NCBI RefSeq assembly: GCF_014196745.1
Contig: NZ_JACIEH010000002.1
Location: 682,383-746,382, forward strand
Reading direction: 5' to 3'
DNA from: Sphingomonas kyeonggiensis
GTDB lineage: Bacteria; Pseudomonadota; Alphaproteobacteria; Sphingomonadales; Sphingomonadaceae
DNA: 64,000 bases
Shown here: in pieces, positions 23,817-32,598 of the stretch
How positions within the stretch are numbered: position 1 is the first letter of the stretch
How the letters are laid out: every line of letters begins with the position of its first letter
The notes under the pieces: generated by a model
What the model was told of the DNA's origin: nothing
Database searches by the model: none
Seen by the model: only the letters and a program-made list of their open reading frames with translations
Program-made: the position numbers and the translations under genes

Positions 23817-26306
23817 TCAGAGGCCGACGATACCGCCGTCATTCTTGGTGATGATCACGATCGCCGAGCGCGGACGGACCGTGGCGCCGGCGGTGCCGGT
23901 CGCCTGGCTGTCCGGCCAGTGGCTGGTCGGGGCATTCGGATTGCCGCCCGGGAAGGTCGCGGCGCCTTCACCCGGGTGCTGGATGCCCACGAACAGCGTG
24001 CGGCCGTCCGGCGTCGAGTCCACGCCGGTGATCTCGCACTCGACCGGGCCGACCAGGAAGCGCTTCAGGTTCGCGCCCGGTGCCGCGCCGATGCGGGTCG
24101 CCTGGGTCGCGGTCGCGCCGCCCGCGCCGGTGTTGGTGATCGTGCGCGCGCCGCCATCGCCCACGCCGCCCGGCTGGCCGACCAGCATCATGCAGTTGGT
24201 GACGTCGGTATAGGCGCCGTCGTCGGTCTGGATCCACAGCAGCGGCTTGACCAGGCCCGAGGCGTTGCTCGAGCGGCCGAACCACAGGCCGTCGGGCGAC
24301 GAGAAGTCGTTGTCCGCGGTCAGGCCCGACAGGTTGATGTTGGTCGCATCGAGATCGGCACCGGCACCAAAGGCATAGATGTCCCAGGTGAAGGTGAGCG
24401 ACTCGGTGCTGGTTTCCTTGATGCGGATGATGTGGCCGTTCGGATTGCCGAACTGCGCGGTGCCGGCGGTGCCGAACGGATCGTTATAGTGGCGCGGATT
24501 GGCCGCATCGGTGCCGTTGAGCGGGCGCAGCGTCGCGTTGTTGTTGGTGAGGGTGAGGTAGACCTCGCCGGTCACCGGGTTCACCGCGGTCCATTCCGGA
24601 CGGTCCATCGGGGTTGCGCCGACCACGTCCGCGGCGAGGCGGGCGTTGACGAGCACGTCCGCCTGGTCCGCGAAGGGATAGATCGCGCTGGCGGCGGTGA
24701 TGCCGTTCTGGCCGAACACCAGCGCCACCCAGCTGCCGGTGCCGTCGGCGGCGAACTTGGCGACGTAGAGCGTGCCCGCGTCGAGATACTTGTCACCGAT
24801 CGCGAGGCGGTCGGTCGCCGTGGCGTCGGCGGCGGCCCAAGCGGTGTTCGACACGAACTTGTACATGTACTCGCGGCGCGAATCGTCGCCCATGTACCAG
24901 GCGGGCTTGGTGCCGGCGACGAACTTGCCCGGCCAGCAGCCCTCATGGCCCAGACGGCCGAGCGCGGTGCGCTTCCGCGGCGCCTTGCTCTTGTCGTAGG
25001 GGTCGATCTCGACGACCCAGCCGAACTGGTTCGGCTCGTTGCGCCAGTCGGTCGTCGCGGTGCCGCCGGTGGTGGCGCGCGCGTCCCAGCGGCGGAAGGT
25101 GGTGTTGGTGCCGTCGGCCGGAACCACGGTCGACCAGCCATAGCTGCCCGAGCTGCTCGTCACGCCATAGCGGCTGAGCGAGGTCAGCTCCTTGGCGGTG
25201 CGGGCGGCATTGTCGCCCGAACGGCGGAAATAGCCGGCCCAGTTCTCTTCGCAGGTCAGCAGCGTGCCCCAGGGCGTGTAGCCGTTGGCGCAGTTGTTGA
25301 TCGTGCCGCGGCCCGCGACGCCGGTCGTCGAATAGGGGGTCTTGATCAGGTCCGAACCGGCCACCGGGCCGTTGAACACCACCGGGGTGTTCGGCGTGAT
25401 GCGGCGGTTGAAGGTCGAGGTGGACGAGAAGGTCCAGGCGCGGTTGGCGCCTTCCGAATATTCCACGACCGAAACGCCGTGGCACTCGATCTCCTTCAGC
25501 GCTTCCGTCTCGGGGCGGACGCCGCCGGGCTGGCTGGCGCCGGCAGCGTGGAGATACTGCTGATTGATGTTCTCGTGGTTCTGCACGATCAGGCCGCGGA
25601 TCGAGCTGGTCTCGTCGCGGGTGCCGGTGCTGCTCAGGCCGAACCAGTAGAGCGCATCGCCATGGTCGCCGATGCGGTTGGCGAAGCCGGCGTCGGTGCC
25701 GTCATTCTTGTAGGCCGCGGCGCCGCCGGTGATCGGGTCTCCCAGGCGCGCGCCGATCTGCACGGTGTAGCCGGCAGGCACGGTCACCACGTCGTTCTTG
25801 TTCTTGGCGACGGCGGCGAAGCCGATCGCGGCCGGGCTGACGGTGATCGTGGTCTGCGCGACCGAGGGCTTGTTCGACGCGTCGGCGGCAGCGAACTGGA
25901 ACACCAGCGGCGTGGCCGCGGCGACGCTCGGCGCGACGAAGGTCACGGTGTTGCCGGTGCCGGTCAGGGTCACGGTCGGGCCGCTGACCTGGCTCCAGGC
26001 GGTGGCCAGGCTCGCGCCGCCGGTGGCGGTGCCGGTAAGGGTGACGGTGCGGCCCGAATTGGTGGCCGCATTCGCGCCGGCGCTCACGGTCGGCGCCGGG
26101 CCGGTGTCCTCGACCTTGCTGTCGCAGGCCGCGAGGACCGAGCCGCCCATGGTTGCCGCGACGATCGCCGTGCCACCGCGCTGCAGCGTCTGGCGGCGCG
26201 AATAGCGCAGGTCGGCCAGCTCGTTCAGCGACGGGCCGGTGTTGTGGATGTTCTGATCGACGTCGCCGTCGGTATAGCCGAAGCCCGTCTCGGTGAGATT
26301 GGTCAT
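23817..26306 (-). CDS. phoX: PhoX-family alkaline phosphatase with Tat signal and Ig-like domain
   Basis: This 829-residue protein of the PhoX (DUF839) family comprises calcium/iron-dependent phosphatases. The N-terminus has a Tat motif SRRQTL (36-41) and a lipobox ending in Cys61 (GSVLAAC), so it is probably Tat-exported and anchored. Residues about 70-160 form an Ig/PKD-like insertion (GRTVTLTGTATGGASL). Family motifs are NHENINQQ, CEENWAG, GRLGHEGCW and GDDSRREYMY. The ATG at 26306 follows GGGGG; a TTG upstream at 26318 is less likely. I saw no convincing Pho box upstream, so phosphate control is not shown. Confidence 0.85.
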   Translation of the reverse strand: MTNLTETGFGYTDGDVDQNIHNTGPSLNELADLRYSRRQTLQRGGTAIVAATMGGSVLAACDSKVEDTGPAPTVSAGANAATNSGRTVTLTGTATGGASLATAWSQVSGPTVTLTGTGNTVTFVAPSVAAATPLVFQFAAADASNKPSVAQTTITVSPAAIGFAAVAKNKNDVVTVPAGYTVQIGARLGDPITGGAAAYKNDGTDAGFANRIGDHGDALYWFGLSSTGTRDETSSIRGLIVQNHENINQQYLHAAGASQPGGVRPETEALKEIECHGVSVVEYSEGANRAWTFSSTSTFNRRITPNTPVVFNGPVAGSDLIKTPYSTTGVAGRGTINNCANGYTPWGTLLTCEENWAGYFRRSGDNAARTAKELTSLSRYGVTSSSGSYGWSTVVPADGTNTTFRRWDARATTGGTATTDWRNEPNQFGWVVEIDPYDKSKAPRKRTALGRLGHEGCWPGKFVAGTKPAWYMGDDSRREYMYKFVSNTAWAAADATATDRLAIGDKYLDAGTLYVAKFAADGTGSWVALVFGQNGITAASAIYPFADQADVLVNARLAADVVGATPMDRPEWTAVNPVTGEVYLTLTNNNATLRPLNGTDAANPRHYNDPFGTAGTAQFGNPNGHIIRIKETSTESLTFTWDIYAFGAGADLDATNINLSGLTADNDFSSPDGLWFGRSSNASGLVKPLLWIQTDDGAYTDVTNCMMLVGQPGGVGDGGARTITNTGAGGATATQATRIGAAPGANLKRFLVGPVECEITGVDSTPDGRTLFVGIQHPGEGAATFPGGNPNAPTSHWPDSQATGTAGATVRPRSAIVIITKNDGGIVGL

Positions 26307-26466
26307 GGAAACCCCCAAGCAGCCGAGTCACTGGCGACCCGGTCGCCCGGTCCTTGGAAGCGCGAAATGACGCCAGCATGCGATTGTCGTTTCGTTAACG
26401 TGACTTTTATGTTTCCGCCGCGTGACGCTTTGCGCGGAGCGGCGGCAGCGGCTAGGCAGGCGCGCG

Positions 26467-26994
26467 ATGGACGCCGGCAAGCCCGATACCGACACGCTCA
26501 CCCCCCAGGCGGACAGCCTGTCGCACCGCCTGTCCGCGGCGCTGGCCGGGCTGCGCCTGCCGGCGGGTGGCTGGAGCGTGGCGGCGGCGTTCGGTGCACT
26601 GCTCGCCGCCGGGCCGCTGCTCACCCTGGCCGGCGCGAACATGCTCGCCCAACATGAAAAACGCGCGACACTTCGGTTGCAGGCGCAAATCGCCCCGCGC
26701 CTCCAGGCCGAGGCCGCTGCCCGCGAGGCGCGCGCCGCGCTCGCCAATGCCGCCGGCCGCGCCGCGCCGGGCGTGGTGCTCGAGACGCTGGCCGGCACGC
26801 TGCCGCCCGAGGCGAAGCTTACCCGCGTGGAACGCACCGCCGATGGCGGGCTGGAGCTCGACGTGACCGGCGGCGACCCTGACGGACTGCGTGCCGCGAT
26901 CCGCCGCGCCCCCGAATTCGCCGGCATGCGCAACACCAGCCAGCGCCGCACCGATTCGGCGATGATCGTCTCGATGCGCGAGGATGCGCAGTGA
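26467..26994 (+). CDS. PilN/GspL-like inner-membrane protein of an extra secretion platform
   Basis: This 175-residue protein has a cytoplasmic N-terminus of about 35 residues, one membrane segment (AAFGALLAAGPLLTLAGANM), a coiled-coil stretch rich in Glu/Ala/Arg and a C-terminal PilN-like domain (LETLAGTLPPEAKLTRVER..., LRAAIRRAPEFAGMRNTSQRR). This is the shape of PilN or the periplasmic half of GspL, without the actin-like cytoplasmic domain. The ATG at 26467 has AGG upstream. The next gene starts at 26991 with a GTGA overlap. A full GspL is encoded at 33.6 kb, so this is a second copy of the function. Confidence 0.6.
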   Translation: MDAGKPDTDTLTPQADSLSHRLSAALAGLRLPAGGWSVAAAFGALLAAGPLLTLAGANMLAQHEKRATLRLQAQIAPRLQAEAAAREARAALANAAGRAAPGVVLETLAGTLPPEAKLTRVERTADGGLELDVTGGDPDGLRAAIRRAPEFAGMRNTSQRRTDSAMIVSMREDAQ

Positions 26995-27458
26995 AGGTAC
27001 CTGCGATGCTGGTGGGCGGGATCGCCGGCCTTGCGGTGGCGCTGCTGCTCGCGCCGGCCACCGGCACCGCGCTGGGCGACCTCGCCACGGCGCGTGCCGA
27101 GCGTGCGAAGCTTGCCGCGCTGGCGGCCAGCCCCGCGGCTCCGCCGCCCTTGCTCGCGCCGGGCCTTGGCCTGCACGTGGCGGATCCGGCGACGGGCCGC
27201 GCGGCGATCATGCAGCGCGTCCATGGTCTCGCCCAGCGGGGCGGCGTGCTGGTCGAGGAGATCGCCGCGGCCCCGGCGCCCGCCGGTGTGGTCGCGCTGC
27301 GCATCCGCATCTCCGGCGCCGAGAAGGCCGTGGTCGCGCTCACCGACGCGCTGGAGCGCGGCAAGCCGCTGATGCGCCTGCGCAGCTGGCGGATCGAGCC
27401 GATCCCGGAAGGCGGCGGCGTGCGGCTGATCGGCGAGGTTGTTGCGGCATGGCAGTGA
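26991..27458 (+). CDS. GspM/PilO-like inner-membrane protein
   Basis: This 155-residue protein has an N-terminal membrane anchor (AMLVGGIAGLAVALLLAPA), a short helical linker and a ferredoxin-like C-terminal domain (AAIMQRVHGLAQRGGVLVEEI, GVVALRIRISGAEKAVVALTDALERG), matching PilO or type b GspM. The GTG start overlaps the preceding stop, and the next gene starts 10 bases before its stop. It is the middle gene of a PilN-PilO-PilP-like trio beside, but in opposite orientation to, the gspG-H-I-C-D operon. A separate GspM gene lies at 34.7 kb. Confidence 0.6.
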   Translation: MKVPAMLVGGIAGLAVALLLAPATGTALGDLATARAERAKLAALAASPAAPPPLLAPGLGLHVADPATGRAAIMQRVHGLAQRGGVLVEEIAAAPAPAGVVALRIRISGAEKAVVALTDALERGKPLMRLRSWRIEPIPEGGGVRLIGEVVAAWQ

Positions 27459-27901
27459 AGCCGCGCCCCGAATGGATTGCGCTGGCCGTGGCCGGGGCGT
27501 TCGCCATCGGCATGCCGATCGCGCTGCTGCTGCCAGGCAAGGCGGGGAAGGGGGCTGCCCAGGCGCCGGTGCCTGCCCCGATCGGCGCCGGCACGATGCC
27601 CGATCTCGCCCGTGCCTATGAGCGCCCGCTGTTCGGCGGCACCGAGCCGGCCGAGGCGCCCGCCGACGCCCCGCAACTGGTCGGCATCGTCGGCAGGCTG
27701 AACGTCGATGCGGTCGCGCTGGTCAAGGCCAGCGACGGCGCTACCCGCACGCTGAGGATTGGGGAAAGCATCGACGGCTGGAGCCTCGCCAGCCTGGCGA
27801 TCGACGCGGCCTTCTTCACCCGGGGCGCCGAACGCGTCCGCGTGCCGTTGCCGATCGGGCCGGACGGGGGCGAGGCGGCACCGGGCGAAGCGGGCCAATA
27901 G
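27449..27901 (+). CDS. GspC/PilP-like periplasmic secretion protein
   Basis: This 150-residue protein has one N-terminal membrane segment (IALAVAGAFAIGMPIALLL) and a periplasmic part with an HR/PilP-like beta domain (LARAYERPLFGG..., PQLVGIVGRLNVDAVALVKASDG..., TLRIGESIDGWSLASLAID). This is the layout of GspC without a PDZ domain, or of PilP/GspP. It overlaps the previous gene by 10 bases. A second, PDZ-containing GspC is encoded at 31.4 kb. Together the three genes look like an inner-membrane alignment module that lacks its own secretin, ATPase and pseudopilins. Confidence 0.6.
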   Translation: MAVKPRPEWIALAVAGAFAIGMPIALLLPGKAGKGAAQAPVPAPIGAGTMPDLARAYERPLFGGTEPAEAPADAPQLVGIVGRLNVDAVALVKASDGATRTLRIGESIDGWSLASLAIDAAFFTRGAERVRVPLPIGPDGGEAAPGEAGQ

Positions 27902-27972
27902 CTTCCCGGCGCATGACGGCGTTCCAAATAAATTGGCGTGCGCGCCCCGCGGAATGCGGCGAAGAAACGCAC

Positions 27973-28845
27973 ATGGAACAACGGCTCCAAACCGAATCCG
28001 CCAGCCCGCGCATTTCCGCCAATCTCTCGGAAATGGAGCGCCGCATTCTCGAGCTGCTGGCGCGCGGCCACACCGTGAAGAGCATTGCCAGCGAGACCGG
28101 CTGGACGGTCGTCTCCATCAACGAAAGATTGCGGAACGCGCGCCGCAAGACCGGCGCGGCGAGCAGCCGGGAGCTTGCCCGCCTGTTCGTCGAAAGCAGC
28201 GACCCCGAAAAAATCGATCTGGCGCCACCGGCGGCCCTCCCTTCCGATATCGCCACCTCCTCGTCATCCGAGAAGGCAAGTCGATATGCGAAAGGTCTTG
28301 CGATGCTGGCTCTGTTTCTACTGACGATTACCGGTGTTGGCGGCGTGCTCGTTCAGGGCAATGCGGTGGAGTCCGCCGAAAGCACGATGTCCCTTCACGA
28401 TCCGCTGATCGACGACATGCTCGCCACCCTGGACCGTCGGCCCGAACTGCCCAATTCCCCCGAGCATGCCGGGCAGCTGCTCGAGCGGGAGGGCGCCGTC
28501 GCGCTGGTGCGCAAGCTCCATGGCATCGCCCGGGCGAAGGGCGGGGAGGACGCGCGGCATGCTGCCAGGGCATTCGGTGCCATCCTCACCGATCTCGCGC
28601 ATCGCGGCGGTGCCACCGGGCAGGCGCGGGTGACCTGCTCGGCGAGCGTGTGCGAGCTTGCGATGAAGACCAGTGCGCCGCTTCCTTCCGCCGGGATCGT
28701 TCCCGGTGACGCCCGGGCGGACGACGCCGAACTTCGGCGCGCTCTGGCAGGCGCCGGCTTTTCGGAGGTCATTACGCTGCGGGGCAGGGTGGGCGGCGGC
28801 AATAGCGGCTATGCGGGATACTGGATGAAGAAGGCCGCTTCCTGA
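27973..28845 (+). CDS. Membrane-bound LuxR-type HTH regulator
   Basis: This 290-residue protein has a LuxR-type HTH in the cytoplasm (LSEMERRILELLARGHTVKSI, then ETGWTVVSINERLRNARRK; residues about 18-70). A Ser/Ala-rich linker, a single membrane segment (AKGLAMLALFLLTITGVGGVLV, about 106-127) and a periplasmic domain of ~160 residues follow, the last with TCSASVC (C-x4-C) that may form a disulfide. The layout is ToxR-like: a one-step transmembrane regulator. I chose the ATG at 27973. An in-frame ATG at 27913 is possible. It follows the PilN/O/P-like trio, so it may control secretion genes; this is inference. Confidence 0.7.
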   Translation: MEQRLQTESASPRISANLSEMERRILELLARGHTVKSIASETGWTVVSINERLRNARRKTGAASSRELARLFVESSDPEKIDLAPPAALPSDIATSSSSEKASRYAKGLAMLALFLLTITGVGGVLVQGNAVESAESTMSLHDPLIDDMLATLDRRPELPNSPEHAGQLLEREGAVALVRKLHGIARAKGGEDARHAARAFGAILTDLAHRGGATGQARVTCSASVCELAMKTSAPLPSAGIVPGDARADDAELRRALAGAGFSEVITLRGRVGGGNSGYAGYWMKKAAS

Positions 28846-28942
28846 GGCGTCTTCGGCCCGCATCTCCCTGCGCGCGGTCGATGACTGTCGCGCAGGGACT
28901 GCGGCCGATGCCCGGCTTGGCGATCCGATGGTTGGGGCCTGG

Positions 28943-29203
28943 CTAATATTCCATCCGCAGAGCAGCCCGGAGCGTGCAGACTATCTGGAGCAAAGCCACG
29001 CATCCGAACACGGCGAACGCAGTCATCAGATAGCTGCTGCCGAAATCGCCGCGAAGCATGCCGGCCACGCACACCAGCCAGGCCGGCAACCCTATCAGCA
29101 CCGTTACCGCCTTCACCCAGTGGGGTAGCAGGCGCCAGTGGCTGTCACGGCCAGTGGGGAAATCCTCGTCTTCGGTTGGCATCCCGAGAGGGTCGCACAG
29201 CAT
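28943..29203 (-). CDS. Small membrane protein, hypothetical
   Basis: This hydrophobic protein of 86 residues from the ATG at 29203 has two membrane segments (AVTVLIGLPAWLVCVAGML and LMTAFAVFGCVALLQIV). A TTG at 29218 and an ATG at 29182 are alternative starts, and none has a clear ribosome binding site. No family is recognised. It lies between the membrane-bound LuxR-type gene (convergent) and gspD (upstream on the same strand), and could be the last gene of the gspG-D transcript. Confidence 0.45.
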   Translation of the reverse strand: MLCDPLGMPTEDEDFPTGRDSHWRLLPHWVKAVTVLIGLPAWLVCVAGMLRGDFGSSYLMTAFAVFGCVALLQIVCTLRAALRMEY

Positions 29204-29333
29204 GAAGGATGCCCACAACCCGCTGCATCAGCGGAGCTCCGCCGGGAGTGGTGACTAGACGCCGTCCGTGCGCGGATAGGGCAGCGTCAGGTCTTCGCGT
29301 TCCAACGCAGCTCCACCTCGGCCATGGTTCCCC

Positions 29334-31397
29334 TCAGTAGATCCCGTCGATCTCCACCGTCAGGCGCGGCGTCGGCGGGGCGAGGAGGAGGCTGCCGCGC
29401 TTGGCGTTGGCGATCTCGTCCGCCCGGAGCCGGTTGTAGCGGTCCTTCGCCGCGGCGGCGGCATCGGCGCCGTCGCGCAGGATCGTCGGCTTGAGGAAGA
29501 TGAACAGCGTGCGCTTCTGGTGCTGCTCGCGCCGGCTCTTGAACAGCTCGCCGACGATCGGGATGTCGCCCAGGATCGGCACCTGCTGGCGGGTGTCGAT
29601 GTAATCGTCCGCGGTCAGGCCGCCGAGCACGATCGTCTGGCCGTTGTCCGCCAACACCGTGGTGGTGATCGCGCGGCGATTGGTGACCAGGTCCGATGCC
29701 GCGGCGGTCTGCGCGGCGGCGATCGACGAGGCCTCCTGGTTGACCTGCAGCCGGATCGTGTCGCCGGCATTGACCCGCGGCAGCACGCGCAGGGTGATGC
29801 CCACGTCCTTGCGCTCGATCGTCGTGTACGGGTTCACCGTCGAGCTGTCGGTCAGGATCGAGCCGGTCAGGAACGGCACGTTCTGGCCCGAGACGAACTC
29901 GCCCGCGACATTGTCGAGCACGGTGATCTGCGGGGTGGAGAGCAGGTTGGCCCGGGTCGAGCTGCCCAGCGCCTGCACCAGGATCGAGAAATCGTCGCCG
30001 ATCGTGACATTGGCGCTGAGCCCGGTGCCGAGCACCTTGCCCGCCGGCACGCCCAGCGCGGTGAGGATCGTGCCGAGCGACGGCCCGGCGGCGTCGAACG
30101 AAGTGCCGCCGCCCTTCACCCGGTCGAGCACGGCGCCGCTGGTGCCCAGCTGCACGCCCAGCTGCTCGGCATCGTCGCCGGTGATCTCGGCGATGGCGGC
30201 CTCGATCAGGACCTGGGGGCGGCGCACGTCGAGATCGGTGATCAGCGGCTCGATCGCGGTGATGGCGGCAGCGGTGCCGCGCACCACCACGGCGTTCAGC
30301 TCCGGCGCCGGCTGCACGTTCAGTTCGGGCGTCGAGAAGCCCCTGGGCGTCGGCGTCTGCACGTTCTGCATCGTCGTGCCGGTGGTCTGTGCGCTCTGCA
30401 TCGCGCTGCCGATCCCGCCGCTGGTCGAGGCGGCGCTGTTGGGCAGGGCCGAGAGGTTCTGGTTGCCCTGGCTCAGCCGGGCGAAGGGATTGGAGCTGCC
30501 GCTGCCCAGGCTGCGCGCCACCGGATTGTCGGCGCTCTCGCCCTGGCCGAGCACGCCGCGCAGCACGTCGGTCACCGTCTCGGCATCGGCATAGTTGAGG
30601 CGGAACATGCGGGTGATCGGCGTCGCGCCGCCCGGCTGGTCGAGCGAGACCAGCATCTTGCGCGCCTCGGCGACCGAGGCGGGGGTGCCGCGCACGATCA
30701 CCGTGTTGCTGCGCCCGTCGGCAGCCACCCGCGTGCCTTCGCCCAGCACCGCCTGGAGCGACTGCGCCACGTCGGTCGCATTGCCGTTCTTCAGCGAGAA
30801 GGTGATGAAGGTCGCGCCGCTGCCGCCGTCGAGCTGGCGGGCGATCGCCTCCACCCGGCGGACATTGTCGGCATAGTCGGTGATGACCACGGCGTTGGGC
30901 GTGCTCAGCGGCTCGACGCTGCCGAAGGTGGCGACCAGCGGGCGCACCACGCGGGCGACATCGGCGGCGGGCACGTTCTGCAGGCGGACCATACGGGTCA
31001 CCAGCTCCTGGCCGGATACGCCGCGGCTCGGGATGCCGCCGTCGCGCACCGCATTGGCCGCCGGCACGATCCGCCAGGCCCGGCCCGAGCGCACCGCCGC
31101 GAAGCCGTTTGCCCGGAGGACCGACTGGAACAGCTCCCACACGCCCGAGGGCGACAGCGGGCTCGACGAGGTGACAGTCACCACGCCCTTCACCGCCGGA
31201 TCGAGGATCAGCGTGCGCCCGGTGATGCGCGAGATCTGGTCGGCGACGTCGGAGATTTCGATGCCGCGCATGTTCACCACCACATCGCCGGTGCCGGCAT
31301 CCTGCGGCGCAGGAGCGGGCGCCGTCTGGGCGATGGCAACCGTGTCCAGGGCGATCCCGGCGAGCGCGAGTGCGGCGATGGCGGAGCGAATCTTCAC
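29334..31397 (-). CDS. gspD: GspD type II secretion secretin
   Basis: This 687-residue outer-membrane secretin forms the exit channel of the type II system. A signal peptide is followed by N0 (VVVNMRGIEISDVADQISRITGR region), N1-N3 repeats (DVARVVRPLVATFG; TPASVAEARKMLVSLDQP; ELNAVVVRGTAAAITAIEPLI) and the secretin core with VPFLTGS and the C-terminal PILGDIPIVGELFKSR plus LFIFLKPTIL, all family hallmarks. The start is a GTG at 31397, 11 bases after the gspC stop. It is the last gsp gene of the minus-strand operon gspG-H-I-C-D. Confidence 0.95.
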   Translation of the reverse strand: MKIRSAIAALALAGIALDTVAIAQTAPAPAPQDAGTGDVVVNMRGIEISDVADQISRITGRTLILDPAVKGVVTVTSSSPLSPSGVWELFQSVLRANGFAAVRSGRAWRIVPAANAVRDGGIPSRGVSGQELVTRMVRLQNVPAADVARVVRPLVATFGSVEPLSTPNAVVITDYADNVRRVEAIARQLDGGSGATFITFSLKNGNATDVAQSLQAVLGEGTRVAADGRSNTVIVRGTPASVAEARKMLVSLDQPGGATPITRMFRLNYADAETVTDVLRGVLGQGESADNPVARSLGSGSSNPFARLSQGNQNLSALPNSAASTSGGIGSAMQSAQTTGTTMQNVQTPTPRGFSTPELNVQPAPELNAVVVRGTAAAITAIEPLITDLDVRRPQVLIEAAIAEITGDDAEQLGVQLGTSGAVLDRVKGGGTSFDAAGPSLGTILTALGVPAGKVLGTGLSANVTIGDDFSILVQALGSSTRANLLSTPQITVLDNVAGEFVSGQNVPFLTGSILTDSSTVNPYTTIERKDVGITLRVLPRVNAGDTIRLQVNQEASSIAAAQTAAASDLVTNRRAITTTVLADNGQTIVLGGLTADDYIDTRQQVPILGDIPIVGELFKSRREQHQKRTLFIFLKPTILRDGADAAAAAKDRYNRLRADEIANAKRGSLLLAPPTPRLTVEIDGIY

Positions 31398-31408
31398 GGG
31401 AGCACTTT

Positions 31409-32239
31409 CTAACGGAGCGGCACGGTAAGCGTCAGCCGCTTCCCGTCGCGCAGGACCTGGATCTGGGCGGAGCCGCTCGACTGGGCCGCCGCAAGGGCGC
31501 CCTGGGCGGCAGCGGGGTCGGACAGCGAGGTGCCGTTGACCGACTGGATCACGTCGCCCGCCACCATGCCGGGCGGGCCGTTCTCGCCGATGCGGTAGCC
31601 GCCCTGCACGGGCGACGCGTCGAAGCGCTGGAGGATGCCGGCCATGCTCGCCTGGGGCGGTGCCGGCGGAGGGGCGGGCGGGGCGCCCGGCGTGCGCGAG
31701 GGCGGTGCTCCCACCGGCGCGGTCACCGGATTGGCCGGCGCGGCGACGGGCTGGCCCGAAGCCGCGGCCTGGCGCTGCTCGGGCGTCAGGGTCGGGTCGG
31801 GGAAGGCGAGGAACTCGTTGCGGCCGCCATTGGCCAGGATCACCCGGTCGCGCAGGATCGCCTGGATCGTCGCGCCGTTGAGGTTGTCGCCGACCTTGTA
31901 CGCCTTGGCCGGCTGGCCGCTCACCGAGATGAACGCACTGGAGAGCTCGGCCGGGCTGGCGGCGATCACGCCCTTCAGCTCCAGGGGAAGCGCGGTCGCC
32001 TGGCCCGCTTCGGAGACCGAGGACTTGCCGAACGGCGCCAGCGCCACCGCCGCGCCGATATCGGGCGCCACCGCCGGGCCGCTGGTGCCCGACGGGACGG
32101 TGATCGCGCCGGTGCCGGCATGGCCGGCGATCCGCCAGGTGAGTCCGGCGAGCGCCACCGCCACCGAGACGACGACCGCGCCGGTGAACAGGTTGAGCCC
32201 GATGCGCGCCTGGCGCGGCGTGAGGGTGAGCGCGGTCAT
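31409..32239 (-). CDS. gspC: GspC type II secretion inner-membrane linker with PDZ domain
   Basis: This 276-residue bitopic protein has an N-terminal membrane segment (IGLNLFTGAVVVSVAVALAG), an HR domain (PLELKGVIAASPAELSSAFI, KVGDNLNGATIQAILRDRVIL) that contacts the secretin, a Pro/Ala-rich linker and a C-terminal PDZ domain (YRIGENGPPGMVAGDVIQSVNG, LRDGKRLTLTVPL). The ATG at 32239 overlaps the gspI stop by one base (TAATG). The PDZ form is typical of type II GspC and differs from the PDZ-less protein at 27.4 kb. Confidence 0.9.
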   Translation of the reverse strand: MTALTLTPRQARIGLNLFTGAVVVSVAVALAGLTWRIAGHAGTGAITVPSGTSGPAVAPDIGAAVALAPFGKSSVSEAGQATALPLELKGVIAASPAELSSAFISVSGQPAKAYKVGDNLNGATIQAILRDRVILANGGRNEFLAFPDPTLTPEQRQAAASGQPVAAPANPVTAPVGAPPSRTPGAPPAPPPAPPQASMAGILQRFDASPVQGGYRIGENGPPGMVAGDVIQSVNGTSLSDPAAAQGALAAAQSSGSAQIQVLRDGKRLTLTVPLR

Positions 32240-32598
32240 TACAGCTTCCGTCCGTCCACGAAGCCGTCGAGCGATGCAAGCGCGCTCTTCTCGGCGCCGG
32301 GGAACACCTGGATGCGGACACGCTCGATCTCGGGATCGTCGGTCCGCCTCTTCTCCACCGCGATGCGCCATTGCTGGCCCATCATCTCGACCTGGTCGCT
32401 GCCCGGCGCATTGGCCTGCAACTCGGCCATCCGGTTCTCGGCGACCCACATGGCAGTGGTGCGGCGCTCCATCGCCCGGGTCGAATCGATATGCGATTCG
32501 ACGGTGCGCATCAGTCCGACCGTCGCGATGGCGAGGACGGCGAGCGCGACGAGCGCTTCGATCAGGGAAAATCCGTCATCCCGGCCACGATCCGTCAC
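32239..32598 (-). CDS. gspI: GspI minor pseudopilin
   Basis: This 119-residue minor pseudopilin has a prepilin signal GFSLIEALVALAVLAIATVG in which cleavage after Gly9 leaves Phe at +1 and Glu at +5. The rest fits GspI (MWVAENRMAELQANAPG, WRIAVEKRRTDDPEIERV). It belongs to the tip complex of the pseudopilus. The ATG overlaps gspH by four bases (32595-32598). The prepilin peptidase gene is not in the window. Confidence 0.9.
   Translation of the reverse strand: MTDRGRDDGFSLIEALVALAVLAIATVGLMRTVESHIDSTRAMERRTTAMWVAENRMAELQANAPGSDQVEMMGQQWRIAVEKRRTDDPEIERVRIQVFPGAEKSALASLDGFVDGRKL

Noticed and set aside
26307..26466. Possible Pho box upstream of PhoX
   Set aside because: I looked for tandem CTGTCAT-like 11-base repeats and found only single TGTCG/TGACT-like words without correct spacing. 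Phosphate regulation was therefore not claimed.
23748..26657. Plus-strand frame of 969 codons opposite PhoX
   Set aside because: PhoX family motifs are clear on the minus strand. The plus-strand product is Arg/Gly/Ala/Asp-rich with no domain.
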